Source: Streptococcus chenjunshii (lineage in GTDB: Bacteria; Bacillota; Bacilli; Lactobacillales; Streptococcaceae). Taken from it: DNA of 64,000 nt. This document shows, piece by piece, positions 54,542 through 63,060 of the stretch. Position numbers and translations under genes: made by a program. Within the stretch, counting starts at the first letter, position 1. The number at the start of each line of letters is the position of its first letter. The stretch covers positions 1,116,001 to 1,180,000 of the forward strand of contig NZ_CP031733.1 of assembly GCF_003086355.1 (NCBI RefSeq). The letters are read 5' to 3'. Under the pieces are notes generated by a model. That model searched no databases. It saw only the letters and a list, made by a program, of their open reading frames with translations, and was not told the origin of the DNA.

Positions 54542-55102
54542 ATGGTAAAAAGAGACTTCATTCGTAACGTGATTATTACTTTAATAATGATTTTGGCAGT
54601 TCTCCTTTTACGAATTTTCGTGTTTTCAACTTTTCGAATCTCAGAAAGTTCTGCTAATTCCTATTTACATGAGGGAGAACTCGTCACAGTCAATAAAAAT
54701 GTGACACCCGAATACAAAGACTTTGTTGTTTATACTGTTAAAGGAAACGATTATGTCGGCCGAGTTGTAGCCGAACCGGGAGACAGTGTGACTTATATGG
54801 ATGACATCTTTTATCTCAATAATATCGTTGCGTCGCAAAATTACATAGAAAAGCAGAAGTCTGCTTATTTAGAGGAGGCTCCGACCGGTTCACTGTTTAC
54901 AGACGATTTTACTTTGGCGACAATTGCAAATGATGATCAAAAAATGGCGCTTGCAGATAAAGAATATTTGATTTTAAATGATGACCGCCGCAATACGAAA
55001 GACAGCAGAGAATTCGGCCTCATCAAGTCTTCTCAGATAAAAGGAGTGATCAGTTTCCGAGTGCTGCCGCTGAACCGTTTTGGTTTTGTGGATGTTGAGT
55101 AG
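54542..55102 (+). CDS. lepB: Signal peptidase I-like protein with an altered active site
   Basis: 186 residues: an N-terminal membrane anchor (about 9-30) and an S26 peptidase domain. Box B reads SESSANSYLHEGE, where SMxPTL is usual; the Ser is kept but not Met and Pro. Box D reads DYVGRVVAEPGD where KRVxGxPGD is usual, so the general-base Lys is Gly. Box E, LNDDRRNTKDSREFG, is nearly normal. Type I signal peptidases remove signal peptides at the outer membrane face with a Ser-Lys dyad; this one may be inactive or special. It occupies the lepB position between pyk and glmS. GGGAG precedes the ATG. Confidence 0.8.
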   Translation: MVKRDFIRNVIITLIMILAVLLLRIFVFSTFRISESSANSYLHEGELVTVNKNVTPEYKDFVVYTVKGNDYVGRVVAEPGDSVTYMDDIFYLNNIVASQNYIEKQKSAYLEEAPTGSLFTDDFTLATIANDDQKMALADKEYLILNDDRRNTKDSREFGLIKSSQIKGVISFRVLPLNRFGFVDVE

Positions 55103-55121
55103 CGCAAGCTGCTCTTTTTTT
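55097..55121 (+). terminator. Terminator overlapping the lepB stop
   Basis: GAGTAGC-GCAA-GCTGCTC followed by seven T; the TAG stop is inside the stem. Confidence 0.75.
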
Positions 55122-55155
55122 ATCAAGTTTATAAAGGCTGGTAAAAAATTTAATG

Positions 55156-55196
55156 AAAATGGTGATAAGTCAAAAATCTTTGATTTCATTAACGGA
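55156..55196 (-). repeat. Degenerate inverted BOX-like core
   Basis: GGTGATAAGTCAAAAATCTT and TGATTTCATTAACGG resemble the inverted core at 34317. The 420-bp gap before glmS holds nothing else I recognise. Confidence 0.35.
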
Positions 55197-55529
55197 CTTT
55201 ATCATAGTAGCCAGAAAGCAAGATGGGGAGAGGATTATTTAATTTTAATACTACCTAGACCTGAGAGTTGTTTGGTTTTTGTGAAACGGAAAAATTTCTT
55301 GCTTGCTGATAGATAATGTTTTTAAGAATCCTTTGCTTTTAGGAGACGTTTGTATAAGGTCAAACCTGACTATACCAATTTTCTTGTTGACAAGAAAAAA
55401 ATAAAATTATATACTGTTTTTGTTGAGTTTTTTGGTGATTTTGAAAACTATACCAATTCTCAAATGAAACTTAAGAAAGAAGAAGCAGAAATAAAAAATG
55501 ATTTTCTATTTTTGCTAAAGGTAAACATT

Positions 55530-57344
55530 ATGTGTGGTATTGTTGGTGTTGTTGGGAATCCAAATGCAACTGACATCTTAATTCAGGGACTTGAAAAATT
55601 GGAATACCGCGGTTATGATTCCGCTGGTATTTTTGTGACAGATGATGAAAACGGCCAGCTGGTTAAAGCTGTCGGCCGGATTGCTGATTTAGCAGAAAAA
55701 GTCGGTGATAAAGTGGCAGGCACTGCTGGCATTGGTCATACTCGCTGGGCTACTCATGGCAAACCAAGCGAAGACAATGCTCACCCTCACACTTCTCAGA
55801 CAGGCCGTTTTGTATTGGTTCATAATGGTGTCATCGAAAATTATCTGCAGATGAAAGAAACGTATCTTTCAGGACATCAGCTCAAAGGTCAGACCGATAC
55901 TGAAATTGCGGTCCATTTGATCGGCAAGTTTGTTGAAGAAGACGGATTGACTGTTTTGGATGCTTTTAAAAAAGCCTTGCATATTATTGAAGGGTCTTAC
56001 GCCTTTGCTCTGATTGATTCTGAAAATCCTGATACTATTTATGTTGCTAAAAACAAGTCACCTTTGCTGATCGGTCTCGGCCAGGGGTACAATATGGTCT
56101 GTTCAGATGCTATGGCTATGATTCGCGAAACGAATCAATATATGGAAATTCATGACCAAGAATTAGTGCTTGTCACTAAAGACAGTGTTGAAGTTCAGGA
56201 CTATAACGGTCATACCGTTGAACGGGAAGCCTATACTGCTGAATTGGATCTTTCTGACATCGGCAAGGGAACCTATCCGTTCTATATGCTTAAGGAAATT
56301 GATGAACAGCCCACGGTGATGCGGAAGTTAATTAATACTTACGCTGATGAAAATGGGAAAATGACTGTTGATCCCCAAATTGTTAAGGCAGTTCAGGAAG
56401 CTGACCGTATTTATATTCTGGCGGCGGGCACATCTTACAATGCCGGCTTTGCTTCAAAGGCGATGCTGGAAGCTTTGACAGACACGCCGGTTGAATTGGG
56501 GGTTGCTTCTGAATGGGGCTACAACATGCCGCTTTTAAGCAAAAAACCGCTGTTTATTCTCTTGACGCAATCCGGTGAAACTGCTGACAGCCGTCAGGTC
56601 TTGGTTAAGGCAAATGAGATGGGCATTCCCAGTCTAACGATTACCAATGTTCCCGGTTCAACTTTATCACGCGAAGCAACCTATACGATGCTGCTGCATG
56701 CTGGTCCGGAAATTGCAGTTGCTTCCACTAAAGCTTATACCGCACAGGTAGCTGCCCTGGCCTTTTTGGCAAAAGCGGTAGGAGAAGCTAACAGCAAGCA
56801 GGAAGCTTTGGATTTTGATTTGGTCCATGAACTGTCCATTGTCGCTCAGGCTATTGAGGCGACTTTATCTGAAAAAGATTTGATTGCTGAAAAAGTTCAG
56901 CAATTGCTCAGTACAACTCGCAATGCTTTTTATATCGGCCGCGGGATTGACTACTATGTCACCATGGAAGCTGCTCTGAAATTAAAAGAAATCTCTTATA
57001 TTCAGTGCGAAGGCTTTGCTGCGGGAGAGCTGAAACACGGAACGATTTCTTTAATTGAGGATAATACACCTGTCATCGCTTTGATTTCAACAAATGAGAA
57101 GATTGCTGCACATACACGGGGAAATATTGCTGAGGTGGTATCCCGCGGTGCTAATGCACTTGTTGTTGTGGAAGAAGACTTGGCGCGTGAAGGTGATGAT
57201 ATTATTGTTAATAAAGTTCATCCTTTCCTAACAACGATTGCAATGGTTATCCCGACACAGCTGATTGCTTACTATGCTTCTTTACAGCGCGGACTCGATG
57301 TTGACAAACCGCGGAATCTGGCTAAAGCCGTAACTGTTGAGTAA
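55530..57344 (+). CDS. glmS: Glutamine:fructose-6-phosphate aminotransferase
   Basis: 604 residues. Starts MCGIVGVVG, with Cys as the N-terminal nucleophile after Met removal. Glutaminase domain (about 1-220: GHTRWATHGKPS, HNGVIENY), then two SIS isomerase domains (about 280-600: GTSYNAG, SQSGETADS, ending LAKAVTVE). It makes glucosamine-6-phosphate for the cell wall. The frame stays open 60 codons upstream but Cys must be residue 2, so ATG 55530 is right. No glmS ribozyme is seen in the leader. Confidence 0.98.
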   Translation: MCGIVGVVGNPNATDILIQGLEKLEYRGYDSAGIFVTDDENGQLVKAVGRIADLAEKVGDKVAGTAGIGHTRWATHGKPSEDNAHPHTSQTGRFVLVHNGVIENYLQMKETYLSGHQLKGQTDTEIAVHLIGKFVEEDGLTVLDAFKKALHIIEGSYAFALIDSENPDTIYVAKNKSPLLIGLGQGYNMVCSDAMAMIRETNQYMEIHDQELVLVTKDSVEVQDYNGHTVEREAYTAELDLSDIGKGTYPFYMLKEIDEQPTVMRKLINTYADENGKMTVDPQIVKAVQEADRIYILAAGTSYNAGFASKAMLEALTDTPVELGVASEWGYNMPLLSKKPLFILLTQSGETADSRQVLVKANEMGIPSLTITNVPGSTLSREATYTMLLHAGPEIAVASTKAYTAQVAALAFLAKAVGEANSKQEALDFDLVHELSIVAQAIEATLSEKDLIAEKVQQLLSTTRNAFYIGRGIDYYVTMEAALKLKEISYIQCEGFAAGELKHGTISLIEDNTPVIALISTNEKIAAHTRGNIAEVVSRGANALVVVEEDLAREGDDIIVNKVHPFLTTIAMVIPTQLIAYYASLQRGLDVDKPRNLAKAVTVE

Positions 57345-57367
57345 GCTGTGTTTATTAATTAATCCAA

Positions 57368-57402
57368 ACAAACCTTTCAGACAGAATTCTGGGAGGTTTT
57401 TT
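57368..57402 (+). terminator. Terminator after glmS
   Basis: AACCTTTCAGA and TTCTGGGAGGTT arms, then TTTTT. Confidence 0.75.
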
Positions 57403-57546
57403 ACTGCTAAAAACAGCTTAAAACAAGGCTCTTCATCCTTCAACGTTCTTCACAGCTGGAATGACATGTGCTAATTTTAGTAAAAAAGATGTCCTACACT
57501 GCTATATCTGGTTATTCTCTATTCGTGTAAAAAAGGTTAAAAAATA

Positions 57547-57575
57547 TTGACACCGCTTACAAAAAAGAGTATAAT
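57547..57575 (+). promoter_or_regulatory. Strong promoter with overlapping cre site
   Basis: TTGACA (57547-57552), 17-bp spacer, TATAAT (57570-57575). TTGACACCGCTTACAA (57547-57562) matches the CcpA cre consensus with one mismatch and covers the -35. Catabolite repression is therefore likely. Confidence 0.75.
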
Positions 57576-57803
57576 AAGGTCAAAAATATTTATTGGAAAT
57601 GATTGAAAACTTGATATATAAAGGTTTTTTATTGTGATTTTTTTGAAAATCAGCTGAAACAGAGATCGGTTTCATTGAGTGTTTGTTGCTCGTTTCAGCT
57701 GTTTTGCAGCCGTCTGCCTTAAACAAAAATTTTCTATGTTCGGCTGGCTGCAGGCTTTTCGTTTGTCAATTTATGATATCTTCAATGAAAGGAGGAGACA
57801 GAT

Positions 57804-57890
57804 ATGGTTTTATCAGTATTTAATAGCAAAATATCGGCTGCTCCTCCGATTTTTCTGCAGTTCAACCTCTTTGAGCCGCCGTCGTGTTAA
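57804..57890 (+). CDS. Candidate 28-residue peptide
   Basis: A perfect AAAGGAGG site (57788-57795) lies 8 bases before an ATG that reads MVLSVFNSKISAAPPIFLQF and 8 more residues, ending FEPPSC. It is the first well-initiated ORF downstream of the cre-overlapped promoter. Moderately hydrophobic, no charged signal region, no family recognised. It could be a leader peptide, a small functional peptide or chance; the quality of the ribosome site is the only argument. Confidence 0.4.
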   Translation: MVLSVFNSKISAAPPIFLQFNLFEPPSC

Positions 57891-58070
57891 TCAGACTGTT
57901 TATCGTAGTGAAAGAAGGGCTAAAAAGGCAATAATGCTTCGATGCACGGCCTTTGCCTTTTGAAGCTTGATGAATTAACCAGCCCTTTAAGAGCTCAGAA
58001 AAAGAATCGGTTCATTTTTTGTGAGCGGGGGAGGGTATGGTTTTGTGTATGATTAGAAAGAGGAAAGAAA

Positions 58071-58400
58071 ATGTCTGATAACATGATAATAACTTTAGGT
58101 TCGATTGCGATAATTGCTGTGGCCTTTTGGGTGGTACGCAGCATGCTCTTTGCAACACGATTTAGAGGTTATAATTATATTGTACGCTTTAAAGATATAG
58201 ATGCTGTTCCTGATATTGCACAAAATGCCAATCTCAGAAAAAAACTGCGGGTTGTCAGCCACAGCGGTGATGTTTATTTCGTGCAGGCTCAAATTAATGA
58301 TGCTAAAATTAAGGAAATTCTGCTGACAGATTATCATCTGTCAGCAGGGCAAGTGGTCGTTCAAACAACACAGCTGTCAGGCGGTGTCGGTGTACTGTAA
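58071..58400 (+). CDS. Single-pass membrane protein, paralogue 1 of 3
   Basis: 109 residues: one N-terminal membrane segment (about 5-28) and a soluble domain of about 70 residues, with YIVRFKDIDAVPDIAQNANL, INDAKIKEILLTDYHL and GQVVVQT. The same domain recurs in the genes at 58809 and 59188. GAAAGAGGAAAG precedes the ATG. It is probably expressed from the cre-overlapped promoter at 57547. Family unknown to me. Confidence 0.75.
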   Translation: MSDNMIITLGSIAIIAVAFWVVRSMLFATRFRGYNYIVRFKDIDAVPDIAQNANLRKKLRVVSHSGDVYFVQAQINDAKIKEILLTDYHLSAGQVVVQTTQLSGGVGVL

Positions 58401-58527
58401 GGGGCAGTACTAAATTGTTGGTTACTCTGTATGATTATGTTATGAATGTAGAGCGGGAGTGCACAGGCAGCCCGAACTTGAAAATAGGAGAGTGAGGGAA
58501 CCTGTCATTTGAGGTTCTGTGACAAGG

Positions 58528-58794
58528 CTTAGCCAGCCGTAGATGACTGAAGGCTTTGTCGTCTTGTCAGCCGACCGCACCCTTCTAGTCATCCTGGCAG
58601 GGGTGCGTCTGCGAAATCGAAGATTTTGGACTTACCGCCTATTTTTGCTTTGCTCTTTTCACGGCCTTTGTATCTTGTGAATTGAACACGGCCTAAGAGC
58701 TGTGCAAAAAAGACAGTCTGTCCTAGAACCCTATGGTTCTTCGTCCAGCCTCCTATTTTTGCTTTGCTCTTTTCACGGCCTTTGTATCTTGGTG
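58528..58794 (+). repeat. BOX-like modular repeat, long copy
   Basis: Core CCGCACCCTTCTAGTCATCC and GGACTTACCGCC, then CCTTTGTATCTTGTGAATTG, AACACGGCCTAAGAGCTGTG, the GAACCC/GGTTC hairpin and a second CCTTTGTATCTTGGTG. It ends 15 bp before the paralogue-2 start and separates it from paralogue 1. Confidence 0.65.
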
Positions 58795-58808
58795 AAAGAG
58801 TGGGGAAA

Positions 58809-59135
58809 ATGGGAAATATCATGACTTCGTTGATTTCGCTTATGGGGGTTGGAGTTATTGTTGTATTAGTGAAGAGAGCATTCTTTTCTGATAAGGCAGA
58901 TGGTTATTTTAATTATTTTGTGCGTTTTGAGGATACCGATCCGATACCTGATATTGCAGAGAACCCAAATCTTAAAAATAAACTGCAGATTATCAGCTGC
59001 CGTGATGGTGTTTATGTTGTACTCTCAAAAATTAATGATGCCAAAATAAAAGAAATTCTGATGACAGACTATCATTTGACACCGCGTCAGGTTGTGGTGC
59101 AGACGGGAGCGCCGGCCCCTTTGCATGCGTTATAA
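58809..59135 (+). CDS. Single-pass membrane protein, paralogue 2 of 3
   Basis: 108 residues: membrane segment at about 5-25, then the shared domain (YFVRFEDTDPIPDIAENPNL, INDAKIKEILMTDYHL, RQVVVQT). It is closest to paralogue 1; INDAKIKEIL.TDYHL is identical between them. The start at 58809 follows GTGGGGAAA; an earlier frame start lies in the repeat. Confidence 0.75.
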   Translation: MGNIMTSLISLMGVGVIVVLVKRAFFSDKADGYFNYFVRFEDTDPIPDIAENPNLKNKLQIISCRDGVYVVLSKINDAKIKEILMTDYHLTPRQVVVQTGAPAPLHAL

Positions 59136-59187
59136 TAAATCGTTTTTGAATATCGGATAGATATCTATTGAAAAAGGGAGAAACGAG

Positions 59188-59505
59188 ATGTATTGGTTGG
59201 GAATTATCATTATTATACTGGGGCTTGTAGGTATACAGCTTTACAGCCGGACTTACCGCAAAAAGATAACTGGTCCTGCTGAACCGATTTATATTATTCA
59301 GTTTAGAGGGATTGACAGCAGACCAGATATTCTGGCTAATGCTAACATTGCAGCACATATTAAGGTAATTGCAGAGAATGGAGATGAATACCGTGTCTAT
59401 TCTAAACTCAATGACAGCAGTTTGAAACAATTAATTAGAGATGAATACAATTTGAGGGTCAGTCAGGTTGTTGTCAGCAGTCCGGCTGGCATTGTTTTCC
59501 CTTGA
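59188..59505 (+). CDS. Single-pass membrane protein, paralogue 3 of 3
   Basis: 105 residues: membrane segment at about 3-20 and the shared domain in a more diverged form (YIIQFRGIDSRPDILANANI, LNDSSLKQLIRDEYNL, SQVVVSS). AGGGAG precedes the ATG, and a terminator follows. The three copies probably arose by tandem duplication, the third being oldest. Function unknown. Confidence 0.75.
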   Translation: MYWLGIIIIILGLVGIQLYSRTYRKKITGPAEPIYIIQFRGIDSRPDILANANIAAHIKVIAENGDEYRVYSKLNDSSLKQLIRDEYNLRVSQVVVSSPAGIVFP

Positions 59506-59531
59506 CATCACTGTCTTTTATGCATATACAG

Positions 59532-59571
59532 AAGCTGAAACTTGGCTTAGTGTCTTAAGTTTCAGCTTTTT
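59532..59571 (+). terminator. Terminator after paralogue 3
   Basis: AAGCTGAAACTT and AAGTTTCAGCTT arms followed by TTT. Confidence 0.8.
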
Positions 59572-59657
59572 GCTGTCTGCTGAGACAGGAATTCTGCGTT
59601 TTAATGAATGGTAAACCCTCACTGTTTTTTTCCGCTTCACTAAGGAAAAAGATTGTC

Positions 59658-59686
59658 TTTACATTATGTAAGCGTTTTATTAGAAT
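59658..59686 (+). promoter_or_regulatory. Promoter of the cel operon
   Basis: TTTACA (59658-59663), 17-bp spacer, TAGAAT (59681-59686). TGTAAGCGTTTTAT in the spacer (59668-59681) and TGTAAGCTTTTACA just downstream (59692-59705) both resemble cre, so CcpA control is likely; CelR would act nearby too. Confidence 0.65.
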
Positions 59687-59737
59687 AGTAGTGTAAGCTT
59701 TTACAAAATATAAAAAAAATAAGTAAGGAGAAGAATT

Positions 59738-60055
59738 ATGGCTAAAACAGCTTTGATTATTTGTGCAGGCGGCATGTCCTCCTCAATGATTGCTAAGAAG
59801 ACAGCAGCTCTGCTGCAGGAGCAGGGAGAAGATATCGAAATGGATGCTGTTGGTGTTCCTGAGGGACAAAAACGCATTGAAGCGGATAAATATGATCTTT
59901 ATCTGGTCAGCCCGCAAACTAAAATGAATTTCAAACAATTAGCAGATGCTGCGGCCAAAAAGGACAAACCAATTGTACAGATTCCGCCGCAAGCTTATAT
60001 TCCGATTCCAATGGGAATTGAAAAGATGGCAGCACTGGTGAAAGAAAATATTTAA
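59738..60055 (+). CDS. celB: Cellobiose-type PTS EIIB component
   Basis: 105 residues. LIICAGGMSSSMIAKK carries the phosphorylated Cys9 of lactose/cellobiose-family EIIB. It passes phosphate from EIIA to the incoming disaccharide bound by EIIC. AAGGAGAAG precedes the ATG. First gene of the operon. The symbol follows S. mutans usage as I recall it; other systems call this subunit celA. Confidence 0.93.
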   Translation: MAKTALIICAGGMSSSMIAKKTAALLQEQGEDIEMDAVGVPEGQKRIEADKYDLYLVSPQTKMNFKQLADAAAKKDKPIVQIPPQAYIPIPMGIEKMAALVKENI

Positions 60056-60108
60056 TAGGCACCCCTTTCTATGATTAAGCAGTCTTATCAAACTGTGAAG
60101 GTTATCAT

Positions 60109-62097
60109 ATGTTAAATAAAAGAGAAAGGCAAATTGTTCAGTATCTTGTAGAGAACAAGGAGCGTTTTACAACCAGCAAAGAGCTGGGCGAGTATCTTGA
60201 TTGTTCAGACCGGACAGTTAGAACTTATTGCAAATCCATCATAGAAAAACTTGCTGACTATCAGGGAATAAGACTTATTTCCAAACAGGGGTACGGTTAT
60301 CGTCTGGCTGTAGAAGATGAAAGTGTTCTAACTCATTTTTTGGAAGCCAATCATCTCTATAAAAGCAATTTATCCTATACTGAGACGGCTGACGCTGATG
60401 ATCGCTATAATTATTTGCTCAATAAACTTCTTTTTGAACAGAATGAAATTTATTTTGACGATTTAATCAGTGAACTCTTTGTCAGCCGTTCCACTTTATC
60501 TAATGACTTTAAAAAAATCAGGCAGCGTTTCCTGCCCTATCATTTAAAAGTGGAAAGCAAGGCCAATAAAGGCGTTTTCGTCACAGGGACAGAGCGTGAT
60601 AAAAGACGCTTTATCATGGATTACTTTATTGATTCTGGGTTTATCAGCAGTATGCATACCTACGTTGATAATGCTTTTTTGAATCAAGCCATTTCTTTTG
60701 AAGAATTATCCATTATCGTTATTGATGAATGCCGTGAAGCAGGGCTGAAACTGTCTGATTTTGTCATTCAGAATTTGATTATTCATATCGCTTTGGCTAT
60801 TCGGCGGTTAGAGGCCGGTTTTTCGATTGCTAAAATGGAACAGTCAGAGCACTTTGCTGATTTGCCGGAGCATAAAGTGGCTTTGAGAATTTTAAAACGG
60901 GTTGCTAAAGCGGCTTCAATGACTTTTCCGTCAGAAGAAGTTGACTATATTACCCTGCATTTAATTTCTAAAAGTCACGGCAGCAGTAACATTTTTCCTA
61001 AAGATTCCTTGGCTCAGCTTCGTTTTGAGTTGATTCAGGCTTTGGAAGCAACTGATCTGCCTTTTAAAAATGATCCGCAGCTTCTTGAGGGGTTGCTGGC
61101 ACACCTGTCAACGCTTTTGATTCGCCTCAGCGGTCAGATTTCTCTGGAAAATCCGTTACGGGAGGAGATTCAAGGACATTATCAAAAGAGTTACCAATTA
61201 GCAGAACAGCTGATGTCTGCGCTCCCTGTTTTTGCTGATTATGCATTGTCAAGAGATGAACTGTCCTATATCGCCCTGCATTTTATGGCAGCCAATGAAC
61301 GTTATAAGGAACATCACAATAAATATAATATTCTGGTGATTTGTGCAACCGGTTTTGGCAGTGCCCAGATGCTTAAAAGCCGAATTGAAAATGAACTGGG
61401 CAGTCTTATCCACATTAAAGATGTGATTGGATATTATGAAATCAATGACAGTAAGCTGGAGGGAGTTGATTTCATTGTTTCGTCAATCGATTTATCCCAC
61501 CTGCTTTTTAATATCCCTGTTTATACGGTGTCAATCTTTTTAAATGAAGACGAGGTCCAGATGCTCCGATACGAGATTGCCCATTTGGGTGATGCTCGGA
61601 CAGTGTCTGAGAAGAGGCAGGAAAAGGACGGCTCCGACATTAGCCTGATTTTTGACCAGTATTTTTCTGACCGGTCTTTCCTTATTTTTCAAAATGGCAG
61701 CAAAGAAGGAGTGATTAGTAATCTTTTGGAAACGATGGCAGATGATGAAGATCCGGCCTATGTTCAGCGGATGCAGGAGCTGCTCAGACAAAGAGAAGCG
61801 ATGTCATCGGTTGTTTTCAGTGATACTATCGCTGTTCCGCATCCGATTAAAGCCATTGCTAATCATCATCGGATCGGTCTGGCTGTTATCAGAGACGGCC
61901 TTGAGTGGAACGATGATTATCCGCATATTAAGTTTATTTTCCTGACATCTATGTCGATTCGCGATAATGAGGGCTTGACGGAGCTTGCTGCTGCTATTGT
62001 TGATTTAGTAGAACGTCCTGATTTACAGGAAGCGATGCTTGCCTGTGATTCGTTTGCACAATTTAAGACATTATTTTTAAAGATAAAAGAGAGGTAG
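60109..62097 (+). CDS. celR: BglG-type PTS-controlled activator of the cel operon
   Basis: 662 residues. Two helix-turn-helix regions (about 5-60 and 90-150), two PTS regulation domains with His residues (about 180-280 and 295-400), a EIIB-like domain with VICATGFGSAQ (about 404-414) and a EIIA-like domain (about 515-660, VVFSDTIAVPHPIKAI). The layout is that of CelR/LicR activators, which sense PTS phosphorylation and switch on the operon. It sits between EIIB and EIIA genes as in S. mutans; the stop is 4 bases before the next ATG. Confidence 0.94.
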   Translation: MLNKRERQIVQYLVENKERFTTSKELGEYLDCSDRTVRTYCKSIIEKLADYQGIRLISKQGYGYRLAVEDESVLTHFLEANHLYKSNLSYTETADADDRYNYLLNKLLFEQNEIYFDDLISELFVSRSTLSNDFKKIRQRFLPYHLKVESKANKGVFVTGTERDKRRFIMDYFIDSGFISSMHTYVDNAFLNQAISFEELSIIVIDECREAGLKLSDFVIQNLIIHIALAIRRLEAGFSIAKMEQSEHFADLPEHKVALRILKRVAKAASMTFPSEEVDYITLHLISKSHGSSNIFPKDSLAQLRFELIQALEATDLPFKNDPQLLEGLLAHLSTLLIRLSGQISLENPLREEIQGHYQKSYQLAEQLMSALPVFADYALSRDELSYIALHFMAANERYKEHHNKYNILVICATGFGSAQMLKSRIENELGSLIHIKDVIGYYEINDSKLEGVDFIVSSIDLSHLLFNIPVYTVSIFLNEDEVQMLRYEIAHLGDARTVSEKRQEKDGSDISLIFDQYFSDRSFLIFQNGSKEGVISNLLETMADDEDPAYVQRMQELLRQREAMSSVVFSDTIAVPHPIKAIANHHRIGLAVIRDGLEWNDDYPHIKFIFLTSMSIRDNEGLTELAAAIVDLVERPDLQEAMLACDSFAQFKTLFLKIKER

Positions 62098-62101
62098 AAG
62101 A

Positions 62102-62416
62102 ATGAACCCAGAAGAATTGCAAGTAGCGGCTTTTGAGATTATTTTGAATTCGGGAAACGCCAGATCTATCGTCCACGAGGGTTTTGCTGCTATGCGGGAA
62201 GGCAATTTTGACTTGGCAGCGGAAAAGCTTGAGGAAGCTAATGAAGAGCTGCTTAAGGCGCATCAGGCACAAACCAATCTTTTACAGGAATATGCCGGCG
62301 GCACTGAAATTAAAATTGAAATTATCATGGTCCATGCCCAAGATCACTTGATGACAACGATGACTTTGAGGGAAGTGGCCTTAGAAATGCTGGAACTGTA
62401 TAAAAAAGTGAAGTAA
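62102..62416 (+). CDS. celC: Cellobiose-type PTS EIIA component
   Basis: 104 residues. IIMVHAQDHLMT carries the phosphorylated His78 of the lactose/cellobiose EIIA family; a trimeric helical protein by family knowledge. It takes phosphate from HPr and gives it to EIIB. An AGAGAGGTAGAAG stretch overlapping the celR stop serves as ribosome site. Confidence 0.94.
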   Translation: MNPEELQVAAFEIILNSGNARSIVHEGFAAMREGNFDLAAEKLEEANEELLKAHQAQTNLLQEYAGGTEIKIEIIMVHAQDHLMTTMTLREVALEMLELYKKVK

Positions 62417-62503
62417 AGAGATGTGTATGCAGGAGTGTAAACGAAAGGCCCGTTGCTTTTAAAGCAGCTATCAGCTTTTGTTTATCAGTAAGGAGGATAA
62501 TTT

Positions 62504-63016
62504 ATGGCTGCTTTAACGGAAGCAGAAAAAAAGAAGATTGACGGACTGAGAAAGAAGAACAGTCTAAAAAGTATGTATTATACCAGATATTTTTTGATTC
62601 GTTACGTGGTTGCCTTTTTCTTTTTTGTCAACCTCTACTGGCTCTTGCTGCTGTCGCTGTCAGGCGCGGTGAGAGTAGCAGTATTGCCTCTTGCTTTAGC
62701 AGCCTGCGGTGCTGCATGCATGTGGGAGCAGTATCAGATGTATGCCGAAAAGCAAAAACCGGCGCGTATGACTTGGCTGTATTTCCAGCTTGTCATTATC
62801 ATTAACGGTCTGCTTATCTTAGCTGTGTTCGTTAATCGCTATCATTATTTTTATCCTTTTCTGGCAGTCAGCAGCACCGTTCAGTTTTTATTGGCCGGGG
62901 TGCTTGCTGCCGGTATAGCATTAGCCGCATGGATGCTGGCCAAGATTAGGCGGATTAATCAGAAAAAGGATAAACAGTATTACCGCATTCAGCAGTATTT
63001 GGCTACTATTAAATAA
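62504..63016 (+). CDS. Membrane protein of the cel operon
   Basis: 170 residues with four membrane segments (about 28-50, 52-72, 92-112, 118-145) and charged ends. It lies between EIIA and EIIC, where S. mutans also has an uncharacterised gene. No known domain. AAGGAGG precedes the ATG. A role in sugar uptake is plausible only by position. Confidence 0.75.
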   Translation: MAALTEAEKKKIDGLRKKNSLKSMYYTRYFLIRYVVAFFFFVNLYWLLLLSLSGAVRVAVLPLALAACGAACMWEQYQMYAEKQKPARMTWLYFQLVIIINGLLILAVFVNRYHYFYPFLAVSSTVQFLLAGVLAAGIALAAWMLAKIRRINQKKDKQYYRIQQYLATIK

Positions 63017-63060
63017 TAAGCAAACATATTTTTCATTTTTTAAAAAGGAGGTTCAATAAT

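Noticed and set aside
55350..55529. A 60-codon N-terminal extension of glmS with a TTG start and an AGGAGA site.
   Set aside because: GlmS needs Cys directly after the initiator Met as nucleophile; the extension has no family similarity.
55103..55529. glmS ribozyme in the glmS leader.
   Set aside because: None of the conserved ribozyme core could be read; streptococci are not known to carry it.
57679..57963. A 94-codon ORF between glmS and the first paralogue.
   Set aside because: No ribosome site at its start, basic and cysteine-rich odd composition; the 28-codon ORF in another frame is better initiated.
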